From NCBI RefSeq assembly GCF_039542225.1, contig NZ_BAABHS010000011.1, positions 124,001-188,000 on the forward strand: a DNA stretch of 64,000 nucleotides, in the 5' to 3' direction. The notes below the pieces were generated by a model. That model had not been told where the DNA came from and ran no database searches. It saw only the letters and a list, made by a program, of their open reading frames with translations. Of this stretch, positions 7,865-16,104 are shown one piece after another. Position 1 is the first letter of the stretch, and every line of letters starts with the position of its first letter. The position numbers were made by a program, and so were the translations under genes. The stretch comes from Yinghuangia aomiensis (GTDB taxonomy: Bacteria > Actinomycetota > Actinomycetes > Streptomycetales > Streptomycetaceae).

Positions 7865-8989
7865 TCAGGCGCCGGCGGTGCGGCGGAAGACCGTGGTGCG
7901 GTGTTCGGCTTCCGTGTCGAGCTTGGGGATGATGTGTTCGCCGAAGAGGCGGATCGTCTCCAGGGTGCCCTCGCGGGTGTCCGGGCCCAGGCCGAGCACG
8001 AGTTGGTCGACGCCCGCGGCTTCGAACTGCTTGACGGCCTTGAGGGCGGTGTCCGGGTCGCCCACGATCATCGCGCCGGCGTCCGCGGCGAACTCGACCA
8101 TCTCGGCGTTGATGTCGGGTACCAGTTCCGGCCAGTTCGGCAAGCCTTCCGGGTGCGGGAACGTGTCGTGGTACCGGTACACGTTGCTCACCAGGTACGA
8201 CGGCCGTGCCGCGACCGCCCGGTCGATCGCCGCGCGCTTCTCGGTGGCCACGAAGCCCGTCGACACCGCGAGCACGTTGTTGTTGACGAACGCGCCGATC
8301 GGCTCGGCGTTGCCGATCGCCTCCTTGTACTTCGCCGTCAGCTTCTCCGCGGCCTCCAGGTCGCCGATCGAGAAGCCGAGCACGCCCAGGCCCAGCCGTG
8401 CGGCCATCTCGTACGACGGCGGGCTGCCTGCCGCGTACCACATCGCGGGGTGGCCCTTGCCGTACGGCTTCGGCAGGATCCGGCGCGGCGGCAGCGACCA
8501 GAACCGGCCGTCGTAGCCCTCGTATTCGTCCTGCAGCCACATCTTCGGGAACTCGCGGATGACGTCTTCCCAGATCTCCTTCGTCTGGGACATGTCCTCG
8601 ATGCCGGGCAGGAAGCCGAGGATCTCGTGGCTGCCCGCGCCGCGCCCGGTGCCGAACTCGAAGCGGCCGCCGGACAGGTGGTCGAGCATGGCGACCCGCT
8701 CGGCGACCTTCGCCGGGTGGTTGACCTGCGGCAGCGGGTTGAAGATGCCCGAGCCTATGTGGATGCGCTCGGTCGCGTGCGCGAGGTAGCCGCACATCAC
8801 GTCGTTGGCCGACAGGTGCGAGTACTCGTCGAGGAAGTGGTGCTCGCTCAGCCACACGTACTTGAAGCCCGCCTTGTCGGCGGCGATGCCGTACGCCATG
8901 TCGTTCATGAGCGCTTCGTGCTCGGCGTTCGGGTTGCCCTCGCGGCGGAAGGCGGGGTTGTAGCCCTGGAGGAAGATGCCGAACTCCAC
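7865..8989 (-). CDS. LLM-class flavin-dependent oxidoreductase
   Basis: This 374-residue protein has the bacterial luciferase-like fold. It begins EFGIFLQGYNPAF and carries WLSEHHFLDEYSHLS, GSGIFNPLPQVNHPAKVAER and LSGGRFEFGTGRGAG, typical flavin and substrate barrel motifs. The GTG at 8989 is preceded by AAGGAT; the longer open frame is antisense to other genes. Such enzymes use reduced FMN or F420 to oxygenate or dehydrogenate small organic substrates. It is the last gene of an operon with two amidohydrolase-2 proteins and lies downstream of a TetR gene. This suggests a degradative pathway in which oxidation and C-C or C-N cleavage act on one compound. The substrate is unknown. Confidence 0.88.
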   Translation of the reverse strand: MEFGIFLQGYNPAFRREGNPNAEHEALMNDMAYGIAADKAGFKYVWLSEHHFLDEYSHLSANDVMCGYLAHATERIHIGSGIFNPLPQVNHPAKVAERVAMLDHLSGGRFEFGTGRGAGSHEILGFLPGIEDMSQTKEIWEDVIREFPKMWLQDEYEGYDGRFWSLPPRRILPKPYGKGHPAMWYAAGSPPSYEMAARLGLGVLGFSIGDLEAAEKLTAKYKEAIGNAEPIGAFVNNNVLAVSTGFVATEKRAAIDRAVAARPSYLVSNVYRYHDTFPHPEGLPNWPELVPDINAEMVEFAADAGAMIVGDPDTALKAVKQFEAAGVDQLVLGLGPDTREGTLETIRLFGEHIIPKLDTEAEHRTTVFRRTAGA

Positions 8990-9054
8990 GGAAATCCTTA
9001 AGCGTCGAAGGAGAGTCGAGGGAGAGCAGGAGGAGCGGGAAGAACTGGCGAGCG

Positions 9055-9921
9055 CTACGCGGGGTCGATCTTGAGCAGGCGTGCCGCGTTGCCGTACAGG
9101 AACTGCGGCCACACCTCGTCCTTGAAACCGACCGACGGGAGTTCCCCGAAGATCCGGTCGAGCGTGAGCCCCATCGGGAAATACCCCGCGTACAGGATTT
9201 TGTGCGCGCCACGGGTGTTGGCGTAGTCGACGATCGCCTTCGGGTAGTAGCGGGGCGCGAACGCCGACGTCGAGTAGTACAGGTTGGGCCACTTCAGCAT
9301 GAGCTTGACCGCGAGGTCCACCCACGGCTCGCACCCGTGCCGGGTCACCATGACCAGCTCGGGGAAGTCGTACATCACCTCGTCGATCAGCTCGACATGC
9401 TGCGGCGCCATCTTCAGGCGCGGTCCGGGCACGCCCGCGCAGACGAAGATCGGGATGTCCAGCTCGACGCATTTCGCATAGAACGGGTACATCTTCTTGT
9501 CGTTGATCGGCACCTGCGGGAACGTCCCGGACGGGAAGCACCCGGCCGCTCGCACCCCGAATTCCTCGTACTCGCGCACGAGTTGCCGGATGCCGTCCAT
9601 GCCCGTGTTGGGGTCGACGTTCGACGACGCGAGGAACCGGTCCGGATGCTTGCGCAGCGCCGTACGGGACGTCTCGTCGCCGACGCCGATCAGCCCGTGC
9701 CGGATGCCGAACCGGTCCATCTCGTGCAGCGTGAACCCGACCGGGTCGTCGGTCGGCAGATCCTTCGGCACGCCCTTGAACATGTACTCGGCCGGGAACT
9801 CGAAATCCTCGCGGGACTCCCGGTCCTTGGTCTGTCGCCGGATGAACGCGTACTGGTCCCAGCCTTCGTGCGGGAACCCGATCATCGTGTCGACGACCGG
9901 GACGTCCGTGGGGAACGGCAT
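9055..9921 (-). CDS. Amidohydrolase-2-like protein, metal ligands reduced
   Basis: This 288-residue TIM-barrel protein is related to the amidohydrolase-2 family (ACMSD/resorcylate decarboxylase-like). The N-terminal strand reads VVDTMIGFPHEG where catalytic members have D-x-H-x-H. The late aspartate position (usually GSDxP) is occupied by ILYAGYFP. A histidine remains in MVTRHGCEPW. Metal-dependent chemistry of the usual kind is therefore doubtful. The protein may use other residues or act as a partner of the full-length amidohydrolase upstream. The ATG at 9921 has an AGGAG site. It lies 21 bases after the upstream amidohydrolase and before the flavin monooxygenase. Confidence 0.82.
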   Translation of the reverse strand: MPFPTDVPVVDTMIGFPHEGWDQYAFIRRQTKDRESREDFEFPAEYMFKGVPKDLPTDDPVGFTLHEMDRFGIRHGLIGVGDETSRTALRKHPDRFLASSNVDPNTGMDGIRQLVREYEEFGVRAAGCFPSGTFPQVPINDKKMYPFYAKCVELDIPIFVCAGVPGPRLKMAPQHVELIDEVMYDFPELVMVTRHGCEPWVDLAVKLMLKWPNLYYSTSAFAPRYYPKAIVDYANTRGAHKILYAGYFPMGLTLDRIFGELPSVGFKDEVWPQFLYGNAARLLKIDPA

Positions 9922-9941
9922 CGCAAATCTCCTCGGAACGG

Positions 9942-11120
9942 TCAGGGCAGGCGGCGGACGAGCGACTCGGCGTTGGTGCGCATCACCTTGACCTGCTCCT
10001 CGTCGGTGAACCCGGACGCCTCCAAGTCCTTGGCGAAGGCCAGGGGTTCGGCGATGCCCTCGGTGTGCGGCCAGTCCGAGCCGAGCATGATGCGGTCGGC
10101 GCCGATGACGTCCCGGAGTTCGGTGAGGTCGTTCTCGTGGAACGGTGCCACCCACAGTCGTTCGCGCAGCGTCTCGCGCGGATCCTGCGGCCAGGCGTGC
10201 CGCTGCTGTGCGTACGACTTCTTCAGCCGCCGGAACAGCACCGGGACCCAGTCCGAGCCGGTCTCGATCGCCGCCAGGCGGATGCGCGGGTGGCGGGCGA
10301 GCACGCCGTACGACAGCAGCGCGGCGATCGTGTCGGCGATCGGCTCCGGGCTGATCAGGCCGCGCATCGGCGTCGCCCGGAACGCCTCCAGGTCGTGCGA
10401 CTCGCCCCACCACGAGAGGAGTTCGGCGTACGCACTGTTGCCGCCGTGGTAGACGACGGTGATACCCGCCTCGTTCACGAGCGACCAGAACGGTTCGAAC
10501 ACCGGATCGCCCGGGGACGTCCAGCCGCGGGCGGTCGTGATCGGCCCGTACTGCATGACGATCATCCGCGCGTCGTGCTCCAGCGCCCAGCGGAGTTCGG
10601 CGACCGCGTTGTCCGGGTCCGCGAGCGTGATGTACGGCGCCGCGAAGATCCGGTCCCGGTAGGCGAATCCCCAGTCTTCTTCGAGCCACCGGTTGAACGC
10701 CCGGAACGCCGCGCACAGCGCCGGGATGTCGTGCCGCAGCGCCTGCTCCATGCCGACGCCCAGCGTCGGGAAGAACATCGCGCCGTCGAGACCGAGTTCG
10801 TCCATCGCGGCGAGCCGCGCATCGCGTTCGCGGTACGCCGGACGGGTCGGCTCCAGTTCGCCGAACTGCTCGATCAGCGAACCCTCGGCGGTGCCCCGGA
10901 ACCACTTCTCCAGCACGCCGGGCTTGGCCAGCCGGGAGAACGTCGGGTCGGGGATGAACTTGTTCACCTTGCCGCCGACGAGCAACCGGGTCTTGCCGTC
11001 CACCTGCGCCCACTGCATGCAGCGCTTGCGGAACTCCGGCTCGATGTGGCGGGTGAAGGCGTCGAGTGCTTCGTAGTAGTGGTTGTCGGCGTCGAACGCG
11101 CGGAACCCCTGAGGCAGCAT
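9942..11120 (-). CDS. Amidohydrolase-2 family hydrolase/decarboxylase
   Basis: This 392-residue metal-dependent hydrolase or decarboxylase of the ACMSD-like family shows the expected order. DADNHYYE at the N-terminus supplies the first ligands, followed by VVYHGGN, IETGSDWVP and the late LGSDWPHTEG aspartate loop. It is the first gene of the operon with the second amidohydrolase and the flavin monooxygenase. The start ATG lies only 7 bases beyond a well-spaced promoter, so the transcript is probably leaderless. A TetR-type operator lies between the -35 and -10. The likely role is a ring-cleavage, decarboxylation or hydrolysis step in catabolism; the substrate is unknown. Confidence 0.87.
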   Translation of the reverse strand: MLPQGFRAFDADNHYYEALDAFTRHIEPEFRKRCMQWAQVDGKTRLLVGGKVNKFIPDPTFSRLAKPGVLEKWFRGTAEGSLIEQFGELEPTRPAYRERDARLAAMDELGLDGAMFFPTLGVGMEQALRHDIPALCAAFRAFNRWLEEDWGFAYRDRIFAAPYITLADPDNAVAELRWALEHDARMIVMQYGPITTARGWTSPGDPVFEPFWSLVNEAGITVVYHGGNSAYAELLSWWGESHDLEAFRATPMRGLISPEPIADTIAALLSYGVLARHPRIRLAAIETGSDWVPVLFRRLKKSYAQQRHAWPQDPRETLRERLWVAPFHENDLTELRDVIGADRIMLGSDWPHTEGIAEPLAFAKDLEASGFTDEEQVKVMRTNAESLVRRLP

Positions 11121-11127
11121 GCGACCA

Positions 11128-11156
11128 AACTAAAACGCGGTTCTTGTCACGGTCAA
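11128..11156 (-). promoter_or_regulatory. Promoter with embedded operator for amidohydrolase operon
   Basis: Reading on the minus strand, TTGACC (11156-11151) and TTAGTT (11133-11128) are separated by exactly 17 bp, and the ATG follows 7 bases after the -10. Inside the spacer is AAAACGCGGTTCT (11132-11144 on the plus strand), a near-palindrome that recurs upstream of the TetR gene. This predicts repression by the TetR protein and a leaderless mRNA. Confidence 0.65.
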
Positions 11157-11265
11157 CGTTTTCGGGAGGCGGATGCGCGGAGCGGGTGCGGGGTTCGTAG
11201 CCCTTGGCAGGGGTTCGGCGAGAGTTCGGCGGTGCGCCGACGGAGGGTTCGGCGGCGAGGGCGGC

Positions 11266-11883
11266 TCAGAGCCCGGCCAGCACCCGCCGGGTGACGCGCT
11301 CGGTGTCGTCGAGGATCTCCGGCCACGCCTTGCGCCCGGTCACCCACGCGATGAGCCCGGTCGACACGACCGCCTGCACGGCGACCCCGGCGGTCGCCGC
11401 GGCCTCGGCGGGGACGTCCGGCATCAGCGCGGCCAACGCCGCATCCGATGCGGCGTTCATCCGCGCGATCATCTCGCTGGCGTACGGATCCGCGGAGCAC
11501 ACCAGGCTCACCGTGAGCCGCGCGAAATGCGGATGCCGCTGGAAAGCCCGCAGCTCGCGCTGCGCGAACCGGAGCACCCGCTCCTCCGCCGACGCGGCAG
11601 GCGGGCGCCCGCCGCCCGGCCCCATCTCGGTCAGCACCCGGTCGGTCAGCCGGCTCTGCCAGTCCGCGACCGCGGCGGCCAGGAGATGGTCCTTGGACGA
11701 GAAGTACCGGTAGATGGTGGCCAGCGAAATCCCCGACCGCGCCGCGACATCCCGCATTTGCAGAGCGTCCGGCCCGATCTCGGCGACCAGTTCGATCACC
11801 GCGTCGGTGATCCGCCGGTACCGCGCAAGCTGCGCGCGCGTCATGGCGTCCACGGCCCGCGGAGGAAGCTCACTCGTCGACAC
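11266..11883 (-). CDS. TetR-family transcriptional regulator
   Basis: This 205-residue protein has a TetR helix-turn-helix near residues 23-70 (ITDAVIELVAEIGPDALQMRDVA, then SGISLATIYRYFSSKD) and a helical ligand-binding domain. The start is a GTG at 11883 (VSTSELPP); an ATG 13 codons on is possible. A TAGACT -10-like box 6 bases before the GTG suggests a leaderless transcript. The gene lies directly upstream of, and in line with, the amidohydrolase/monooxygenase operon. Matching operator-like palindromes lie upstream of both this gene and that operon, so it is the probable local repressor, with a pathway compound as inducer. Confidence 0.88.
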   Translation of the reverse strand: MSTSELPPRAVDAMTRAQLARYRRITDAVIELVAEIGPDALQMRDVAARSGISLATIYRYFSSKDHLLAAAVADWQSRLTDRVLTEMGPGGGRPPAASAEERVLRFAQRELRAFQRHPHFARLTVSLVCSADPYASEMIARMNAASDAALAALMPDVPAEAAATAGVAVQAVVSTGLIAWVTGRKAWPEILDDTERVTRRVLAGL

Positions 11884-11941
11884 GGGCGCAGTCTAGACGG
11901 GCGGACGTGGGGGAGGGCCCGCGTGTGCGCGATCGGGATTT

Positions 11942-11958
11942 CGAAAACGCGGTTTTCG
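11942..11958. promoter_or_regulatory. TetR operator candidate upstream of TetR gene
   Basis: The palindrome CGAAAAC-GCG-GTTTTCG is perfect over 7-bp arms. Its core AAAACGCGGTTTT matches 11132-11144 with one change. It lies about 60 bp upstream of the TetR start and probably mediates autoregulation. Confidence 0.65.
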
Positions 11959-11980
11959 TACCGGATCCGGCGGAATGGGG

Positions 11981-12015
11981 GCGGCCCCGGGCAGGATGCC
12001 TGTGCCCGGGGCCGC
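11981..12015. terminator. Hairpin after secreted-protein gene
   Basis: Perfect 13-bp GC-rich arms (11981-11993, 12003-12015) with a 9-base loop lie 12 bases beyond the stop of the minus-strand gene ending at 12028. Confidence 0.7.
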
Positions 12016-12027
12016 GTGGTGGCTTGG

Positions 12028-12606
12028 TCAGCCGAGGTTGGTCAGCGCCGTCGAGGCCTGCTCCGGCAGGGCCGCCGGGTCGACGGGCAGCGTGCGCACC
12101 GGGTTGTCGGGCAGCGTCGGCACCGGGTTCTCGGCGGACGGTGCCTGCGGCACGCCGGGCAGGAGGTCGGTCACCGTCCGGGACAGGCCCTCGGTGAGCT
12201 GCGTGACCTGGTCGCGGGCGACGTCGAGCGACGGCACGCCGTCGAGACGCGTGCCCGGATTGTCGCCGGGAGCTATGCCGGTCGCACCGGTCGGCACCTC
12301 GACGGGCAGGGCGGCTGTGAGGTCGACGGCCGAGAGGTGCGCGGCGACGAGTCCGCGCACCGCGTCCGCCACCTGGCCCGGGTCGGTCGGCAGGGACGCG
12401 ACGTCCGGCGTCCCGGGCAGCGGCGGAACGAACGGCACCGACGGAACGGCGGGCGCGGCAACCACCGACGACGCGGCCGGCACGGCCGGGGTGGCCGGCG
12501 CCTTCGCGGCGGTCGCGGCCGCGGCACCGGCCGCGCCGAGCGCGGCCAAGCCGAGGGCGACGCCGGTCACGACGAAGCCGCGGTTCCAACGGACGATCTT
12601 GCGCAT
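12028..12606 (-). CDS. Secreted Ala/Pro/Val-rich protein
   Basis: This 192-residue protein has a Sec signal peptide (MRKIVRWNRGFVVTG, hydrophobic GVALGLAALGAAGAA, then AAAATAAKAPA). The mature part is rich in Pro, Val, Ala and Thr, with repeated short motifs such as PLPGTPDVASLP and TLPDNPVRTLPVDP. No cysteine, metal site or catalytic motif is visible. Proteins like this in Streptomyces are usually surface or spore-wall associated, but I cannot assign a function. The start is the ATG at 12606. Upstream lies a long untranslated region with short GC-rich palindromes, and a terminator follows the gene. Confidence 0.7.
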   Translation of the reverse strand: MRKIVRWNRGFVVTGVALGLAALGAAGAAAATAAKAPATPAVPAASSVVAAPAVPSVPFVPPLPGTPDVASLPTDPGQVADAVRGLVAAHLSAVDLTAALPVEVPTGATGIAPGDNPGTRLDGVPSLDVARDQVTQLTEGLSRTVTDLLPGVPQAPSAENPVPTLPDNPVRTLPVDPAALPEQASTALTNLG

Positions 12607-13060
12607 GAGTGAATTCCTCGAAGTGCTCGAAGGGTGGGAGATTCCCGGGATAAACCGGGGTCTCCTGGGATTGCCGGGGATGTCCCCGGGTGCCGCGGAC
12701 GTCGTACGCGCGTCGGGTGCGGCGGCCTGACCGGAGTCCCGGCCCGTGACGGGGTCCGGGTCGGTCAGGAGTCTTGGGTACGGCCGGGTGCGGGCAAGGC
12801 CGTCTCGCACCGCGTCCGGAGACGTCCGGGCGTGGCGAGGGCGGGGCAGAGACGGCGAGGGGCGTGAAGGAACCCGCCGGTCAGGCGGTTCGCGGTGTCA
12901 CGATGGGCGCCGTCGAGGGCCGATCCGGCCGTTCGACGCGCCTGCCCCGGGCCACGGCGGTGCGCTGCCGCGCGCCGTGGTTCGCCGTGCCGCCGAGGTG
13001 CCGTGATGCCGGGTGCCGGGGCACGCGGAATCCGGACGCGGCCGGCCGGGAATCCGGCCG
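12607..13060. other. Non-coding region with short GC palindromes
   Basis: About 450 bp separate two minus-strand secreted-protein genes. Near 12640-12700 there are runs such as CCCGGGATAAACCGGGG and GGGGATGTCCCC that could form small hairpins in the 5' leader of the gene starting at 12606. No ORF here has a ribosome binding site or recognisable product. Confidence 0.4.
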
Positions 13061-14107
13061 TCAGGCCGGGGAAACCGGGACGTCGCCCGGCCCGCCGCTC
13101 GGCCCGGCGGCCGCGGTACGGGATCCGGTGGGACGCGCCGGGGAGGCGGCGGCGGTCGGCGCCGGAGCGGCACAGACCGCACCGGGGGCGTCCACACGGT
13201 GCCCGGAGCCGTTGACGGCGTCGTCGGAGGTGGACGCGGCCGACGAGGGGCCGACGGGTGCGGACGGCGCTTCGCGGTCCGCGGTGTCGTAGGTCAACTG
13301 CCGGGTGAGGAGGGCAGGTTGTGCGGGCTCGACGCGCCGAGGGCCGTCGAAGACGGCAACCGGCAGCTCCGTGGCCGTGTCCTGGCCGACGCCGGACGCC
13401 TCGGGGGTTGCGGCCCCGGTCGGCGTCTCCGGAGCAGGGACCGGCTCGGTGGAGCGGGCAGCCGCACCGTCGCGGACACCGCCCGATGCGCCCTCCGTCG
13501 GACGCAGGCTCGGCAGGTCGCCGACCAGCGCGTCGGTCGAGGGCGGGAGCAGCGAGACCGCTTCGAGGCCCAAGTCGCCGAGTGCCGTGGAGACTTCCCG
13601 GCCGACTCCGCTCGCCGCGGGGGATCCGACGACCGTCGGCGGTTCCCCGGGAGAAACAGCGAGAGCGGGGGGAGTGGCGAGCGCAGTCACACGCTTCGGC
13701 ACCGACCCGGGCGTCGCGGCGGCGGTCGCGCCCGCTCCGACCGCTTTGGCGGACGTCGGGGACGTGACAGCCGAGACAACCCCGGCGGGCGAGACCGGCG
13801 TGTGCGCCGACGCGGTGGCCGCGTTCGACCGTTCGCTCGACATCGCACTCGTCCCGGGCCCGGCCGGTGCCTGCGCCGGATCCGTTCCCGGCTTGGCCGG
13901 CGCGGACTTCGCAACCGCATCACCCGCGACAGGCTGCCCCGTCGTGGTCGGCACGCCTGGCACGGCTTCCGCCGCCTGCGCCCGATCCGACACCACCCAG
14001 CCGCACAGCACGATCCCGGCGGCGAACAACCCCGCCAGCACCACCCGCCGCACCGCCGGCGTGCTCGCAAGCACGCGGCAGGGCACAGCAAGGACAGTAC
14101 GCAGCAA
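13061..14107 (-). CDS. Large secreted low-complexity protein
   Basis: A frame of 348 residues with a signal peptide (VRRVVLAGLFAAGIVLCGWVV, then a likely AQAAEA cleavage site) and a long Ala/Pro/Thr/Ser/Gly-rich region. Two cysteines lie near the very C-terminus (GAVCAAP) and in the signal region. The mature part has no recognisable domain. Like the smaller secreted gene downstream on the same strand, it may belong to the cell surface. The upstream limit is a TTG at 14107. A GTG about 18 codons in, just before RRVVLAG, would give a more normal signal peptide, and the start is uncertain. Confidence 0.6.
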   Translation of the reverse strand: MLRTVLAVPCRVLASTPAVRRVVLAGLFAAGIVLCGWVVSDRAQAAEAVPGVPTTTGQPVAGDAVAKSAPAKPGTDPAQAPAGPGTSAMSSERSNAATASAHTPVSPAGVVSAVTSPTSAKAVGAGATAAATPGSVPKRVTALATPPALAVSPGEPPTVVGSPAASGVGREVSTALGDLGLEAVSLLPPSTDALVGDLPSLRPTEGASGGVRDGAAARSTEPVPAPETPTGAATPEASGVGQDTATELPVAVFDGPRRVEPAQPALLTRQLTYDTADREAPSAPVGPSSAASTSDDAVNGSGHRVDAPGAVCAAPAPTAAASPARPTGSRTAAAGPSGGPGDVPVSPA

Positions 14108-14407
14108 AGGAGATGGCCTCTTCCGGACGCGACGGTGAGCGGGCGTTCGTGGCGGTGACGCGAGGATGCCACGGTCGGCGGGGGTGCCCGCAACCCCGGC
14201 ATCCGGATCCCGAAGCCCGGACCGCCGTGCCGCGCCCCCGGGTCAGGGCCGGAAAACCCGCTCACCGCGGCAGGCAACGCGCGTCGCCGCGCCGACCGGA
14301 AAGAGAGCCAGATTGCGCGAACCCGTAACCTCCGCCCCCACGAGCGCTCGCCGAAGAGCGCCGAAATCTACAATCCCGAGCGCGGCCCGCCTCGCGACCA
14401 TCGAGGC

Positions 14408-14911
14408 ATGAGCACACAGCTGCACCCCAAACTCCTGGTCGCCGACGCCGACAAGGCGATCGCCTTCTACACGCAGGCGCTCGGCGCCACGCTCAACCAT
14501 CGCGCCGCCGAGGACGACGGCGTCGTGAACCACGCGGAACTCGCCGTCGACTCCATCGTCTTCGCTCTGGCGGAGAAGGTGCCGGAGTGGGGGTGGGTCG
14601 ATCCCGGAGCCTTGGGCGGCTCGCCTGTCCTCCTCATGCTGACCGTGCCCGACCCCGACGCCACGGCGGAACGCATGGTGCGGCACGGGGCCGAACTGGT
14701 GATCCCGGTCGAGGACCGCCCCTACGGCATGCGGCAGGGGCGGGTGAAGGACCCGTTCGGCCACCTGTGGGTCATCAGCGGAGAACTCGGCTGGCAGGAC
14801 CGCCCGACACCCGATACCCGACACCCGACACCCGACACCCGACCCCTGACATGCGACCCGACACGCCGCCCGCTCAAGCCGCTGCCGGGCGTCGCCCCCG
14901 CCGTACCGTGA
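14408..14911 (+). CDS. VOC-family (PhnB/glyoxalase-like) protein with repeat-derived tail
   Basis: A 167-residue protein. The first 135 residues form one VOC module of the PhnB/glyoxalase type: FYTQALGATLNHR at the start, NHAELAVDS, LMLTVPDPDATAERMVRHGAEL, and the closing RVKDPFGHLWVIS. Such proteins bind metal and small ligands, or protect against antibiotics. The C-terminal 30 residues (PTPDTRHPTPDTR and onward) are translated from a 7-bp tandem repeat and have no counterpart in the family. The gene starts at an ATG after a 300-bp spacer and ends just before the lipoprotein gene at 14916. Confidence 0.8.
   Translation: MSTQLHPKLLVADADKAIAFYTQALGATLNHRAAEDDGVVNHAELAVDSIVFALAEKVPEWGWVDPGALGGSPVLLMLTVPDPDATAERMVRHGAELVIPVEDRPYGMRQGRVKDPFGHLWVISGELGWQDRPTPDTRHPTPDTRPLTCDPTRRPLKPLPGVAPAVP
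14809..14850 (+). repeat. 7-bp minisatellite (ACCCGAC)n inside coding sequence
   Basis: About six copies of ACCCGAC, the last one diverged, encode the tail of the VOC protein. Because 7 is not a multiple of 3, a change in copy number would change the reading frame and the C-terminus. Confidence 0.65.
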
Positions 14912-14915
14912 ACGC

Positions 14916-15941
14916 ATGAGCGCAGGTGCGACATCCGGGCCGACCCGTCGCGGAGTGCTGCTGGGCGTGGCCGGGTTGGTGTGCGCGGGCGGATGCAGCA
15001 GCGGTGGCTCGGCGAAGGCGCCCGCGTCCAGTGCGGCCCAGACTCCCGCATCCGGCGGCGCGCCGAGTGCGACGTCCGCCGCGCCCACCGCAGCCAAGCT
15101 CCCCGCCACCACCCCCTGGGTCCCCGGCCCCGGCGAGGTCAGTCCGCAGGTGAAGGCCCGTGCCGTCGCCGTGGTGGAGACGCTGGGGGCGTGGCCGCCC
15201 GGCGGTGGCGGTCAGGCCGCCGCGCAGGCGCGGGCCGCGGCGCTGGGGGTGTCCGCGGCGGTGGCCGACGAGGCGGGGCCGCTGGTGCCGCAGGCGGACG
15301 CGGCCGCGTTGCAGGTGATCTATGCGCAGTACGGCGGCATCCTCGACACCTCCGCGAGTGTGCTGATCCCGTGCCGCCAGTGGACGCAGGACGCGCAGGG
15401 CACGGTGACCGAAGGCGGTACGACCGTCGACGTGCGTCTCGCCGCCGGTGCCGACCCGTCCGCGCCGTGGGCGGTCACCGAGCTGCGTCCGGCCGATCCG
15501 GGGCCGCCCGCGGCGGCGCTGTCGGCGGTGGTGACACGGGTGCTCGCCGAGCCGCGGATCGACTTGCCGCCCGCGGCGGCCGCGGACTTCCGGTCCGGGC
15601 AGGTGCACGATTCGGTGGCGGACGCGCTGCTCGCGTTGGCGGGCACGTACGAGATCAAAGTGAGTGTCGTGCGCTCCGGGCACCCGATCGACGTGTTCGG
15701 GACGACGCGGCCCAGCGACCATCCGCTCGGCCGGGCCGTCGACGTGTGGAGCATCGACGGGCATCCGGTCGTGGCCCCGTCGACGCCGCGCGCGCTCGTC
15801 GAAGGGTTTATGCGGGCGGCGGCCGCGGCGGGTTCGTACAACGTCGGCGGGCCCTACCAATTGAGCGGCGGCGGGGCGTCGAACCAGTTCTTCACCGACC
15901 AGACGCACCACGACCACGTGCACATGGGCTTCCGGACGTGA
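14916..15941 (+). CDS. Twin-arginine lipoprotein with M15-like zinc peptidase fold
   Basis: This 341-residue protein starts MSAGATSGPTRRGVLLG. The paired arginines and lipobox (CAGGC, Cys27) indicate Tat export and lipid anchoring. A central helical region is followed by a C-terminal domain bearing SDHPLGRAVDVW and HHDHVHMGF. These motifs match the His/Asp/His zinc site of the M15 (VanY/D-Ala-D-Ala carboxypeptidase-like) fold. The likely role is cell-wall peptide processing outside the membrane. Whether it is an active peptidase is uncertain. A perfect hairpin terminator follows the stop immediately. Confidence 0.75.
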   Translation: MSAGATSGPTRRGVLLGVAGLVCAGGCSSGGSAKAPASSAAQTPASGGAPSATSAAPTAAKLPATTPWVPGPGEVSPQVKARAVAVVETLGAWPPGGGGQAAAQARAAALGVSAAVADEAGPLVPQADAAALQVIYAQYGGILDTSASVLIPCRQWTQDAQGTVTEGGTTVDVRLAAGADPSAPWAVTELRPADPGPPAAALSAVVTRVLAEPRIDLPPAAAADFRSGQVHDSVADALLALAGTYEIKVSVVRSGHPIDVFGTTRPSDHPLGRAVDVWSIDGHPVVAPSTPRALVEGFMRAAAAAGSYNVGGPYQLSGGGASNQFFTDQTHHDHVHMGFRT

Positions 15942-15945
15942 GGAC

Positions 15946-15983
15946 GGCCCGGGTCCGCGTCGCACGCGACGCGGACCCGGGCC
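15946..15983. terminator. Perfect 18-bp hairpin
   Basis: Arms 15946-15963 and 15966-15983 are exact complements with a 2-base centre. It begins five bases after the stop of the M15-like lipoprotein gene and also lies just beyond the end of the minus-strand remnant at 16008. Confidence 0.8.
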
Positions 15984-16007
15984 GGGAAACGCCGGAACGA
16001 CCGGGAA

Positions 16008-16097
16008 CTACACCGTCCCGAACGGCAGATAGTCCGTCTCGTACCCGAAGTAGTGCGGTCCGGCGAGGGCCAGGCCGCCCGGGCTGGTCCAGCGCGG
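16008..16097 (-). pseudogene. C-terminal gene remnant, family unknown
   Basis: About 29 codons (WTSPGGLALAGPHYFGYETDYLPFGTV then TAG) look like the end of a real enzyme, followed by a terminator hairpin. The frame upstream becomes the antisense of the PucR remnant, so the 5' part has gone. The family is not recognised. Confidence 0.35.
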
Positions 16098-16104
16098 ATC
16101 GCAT

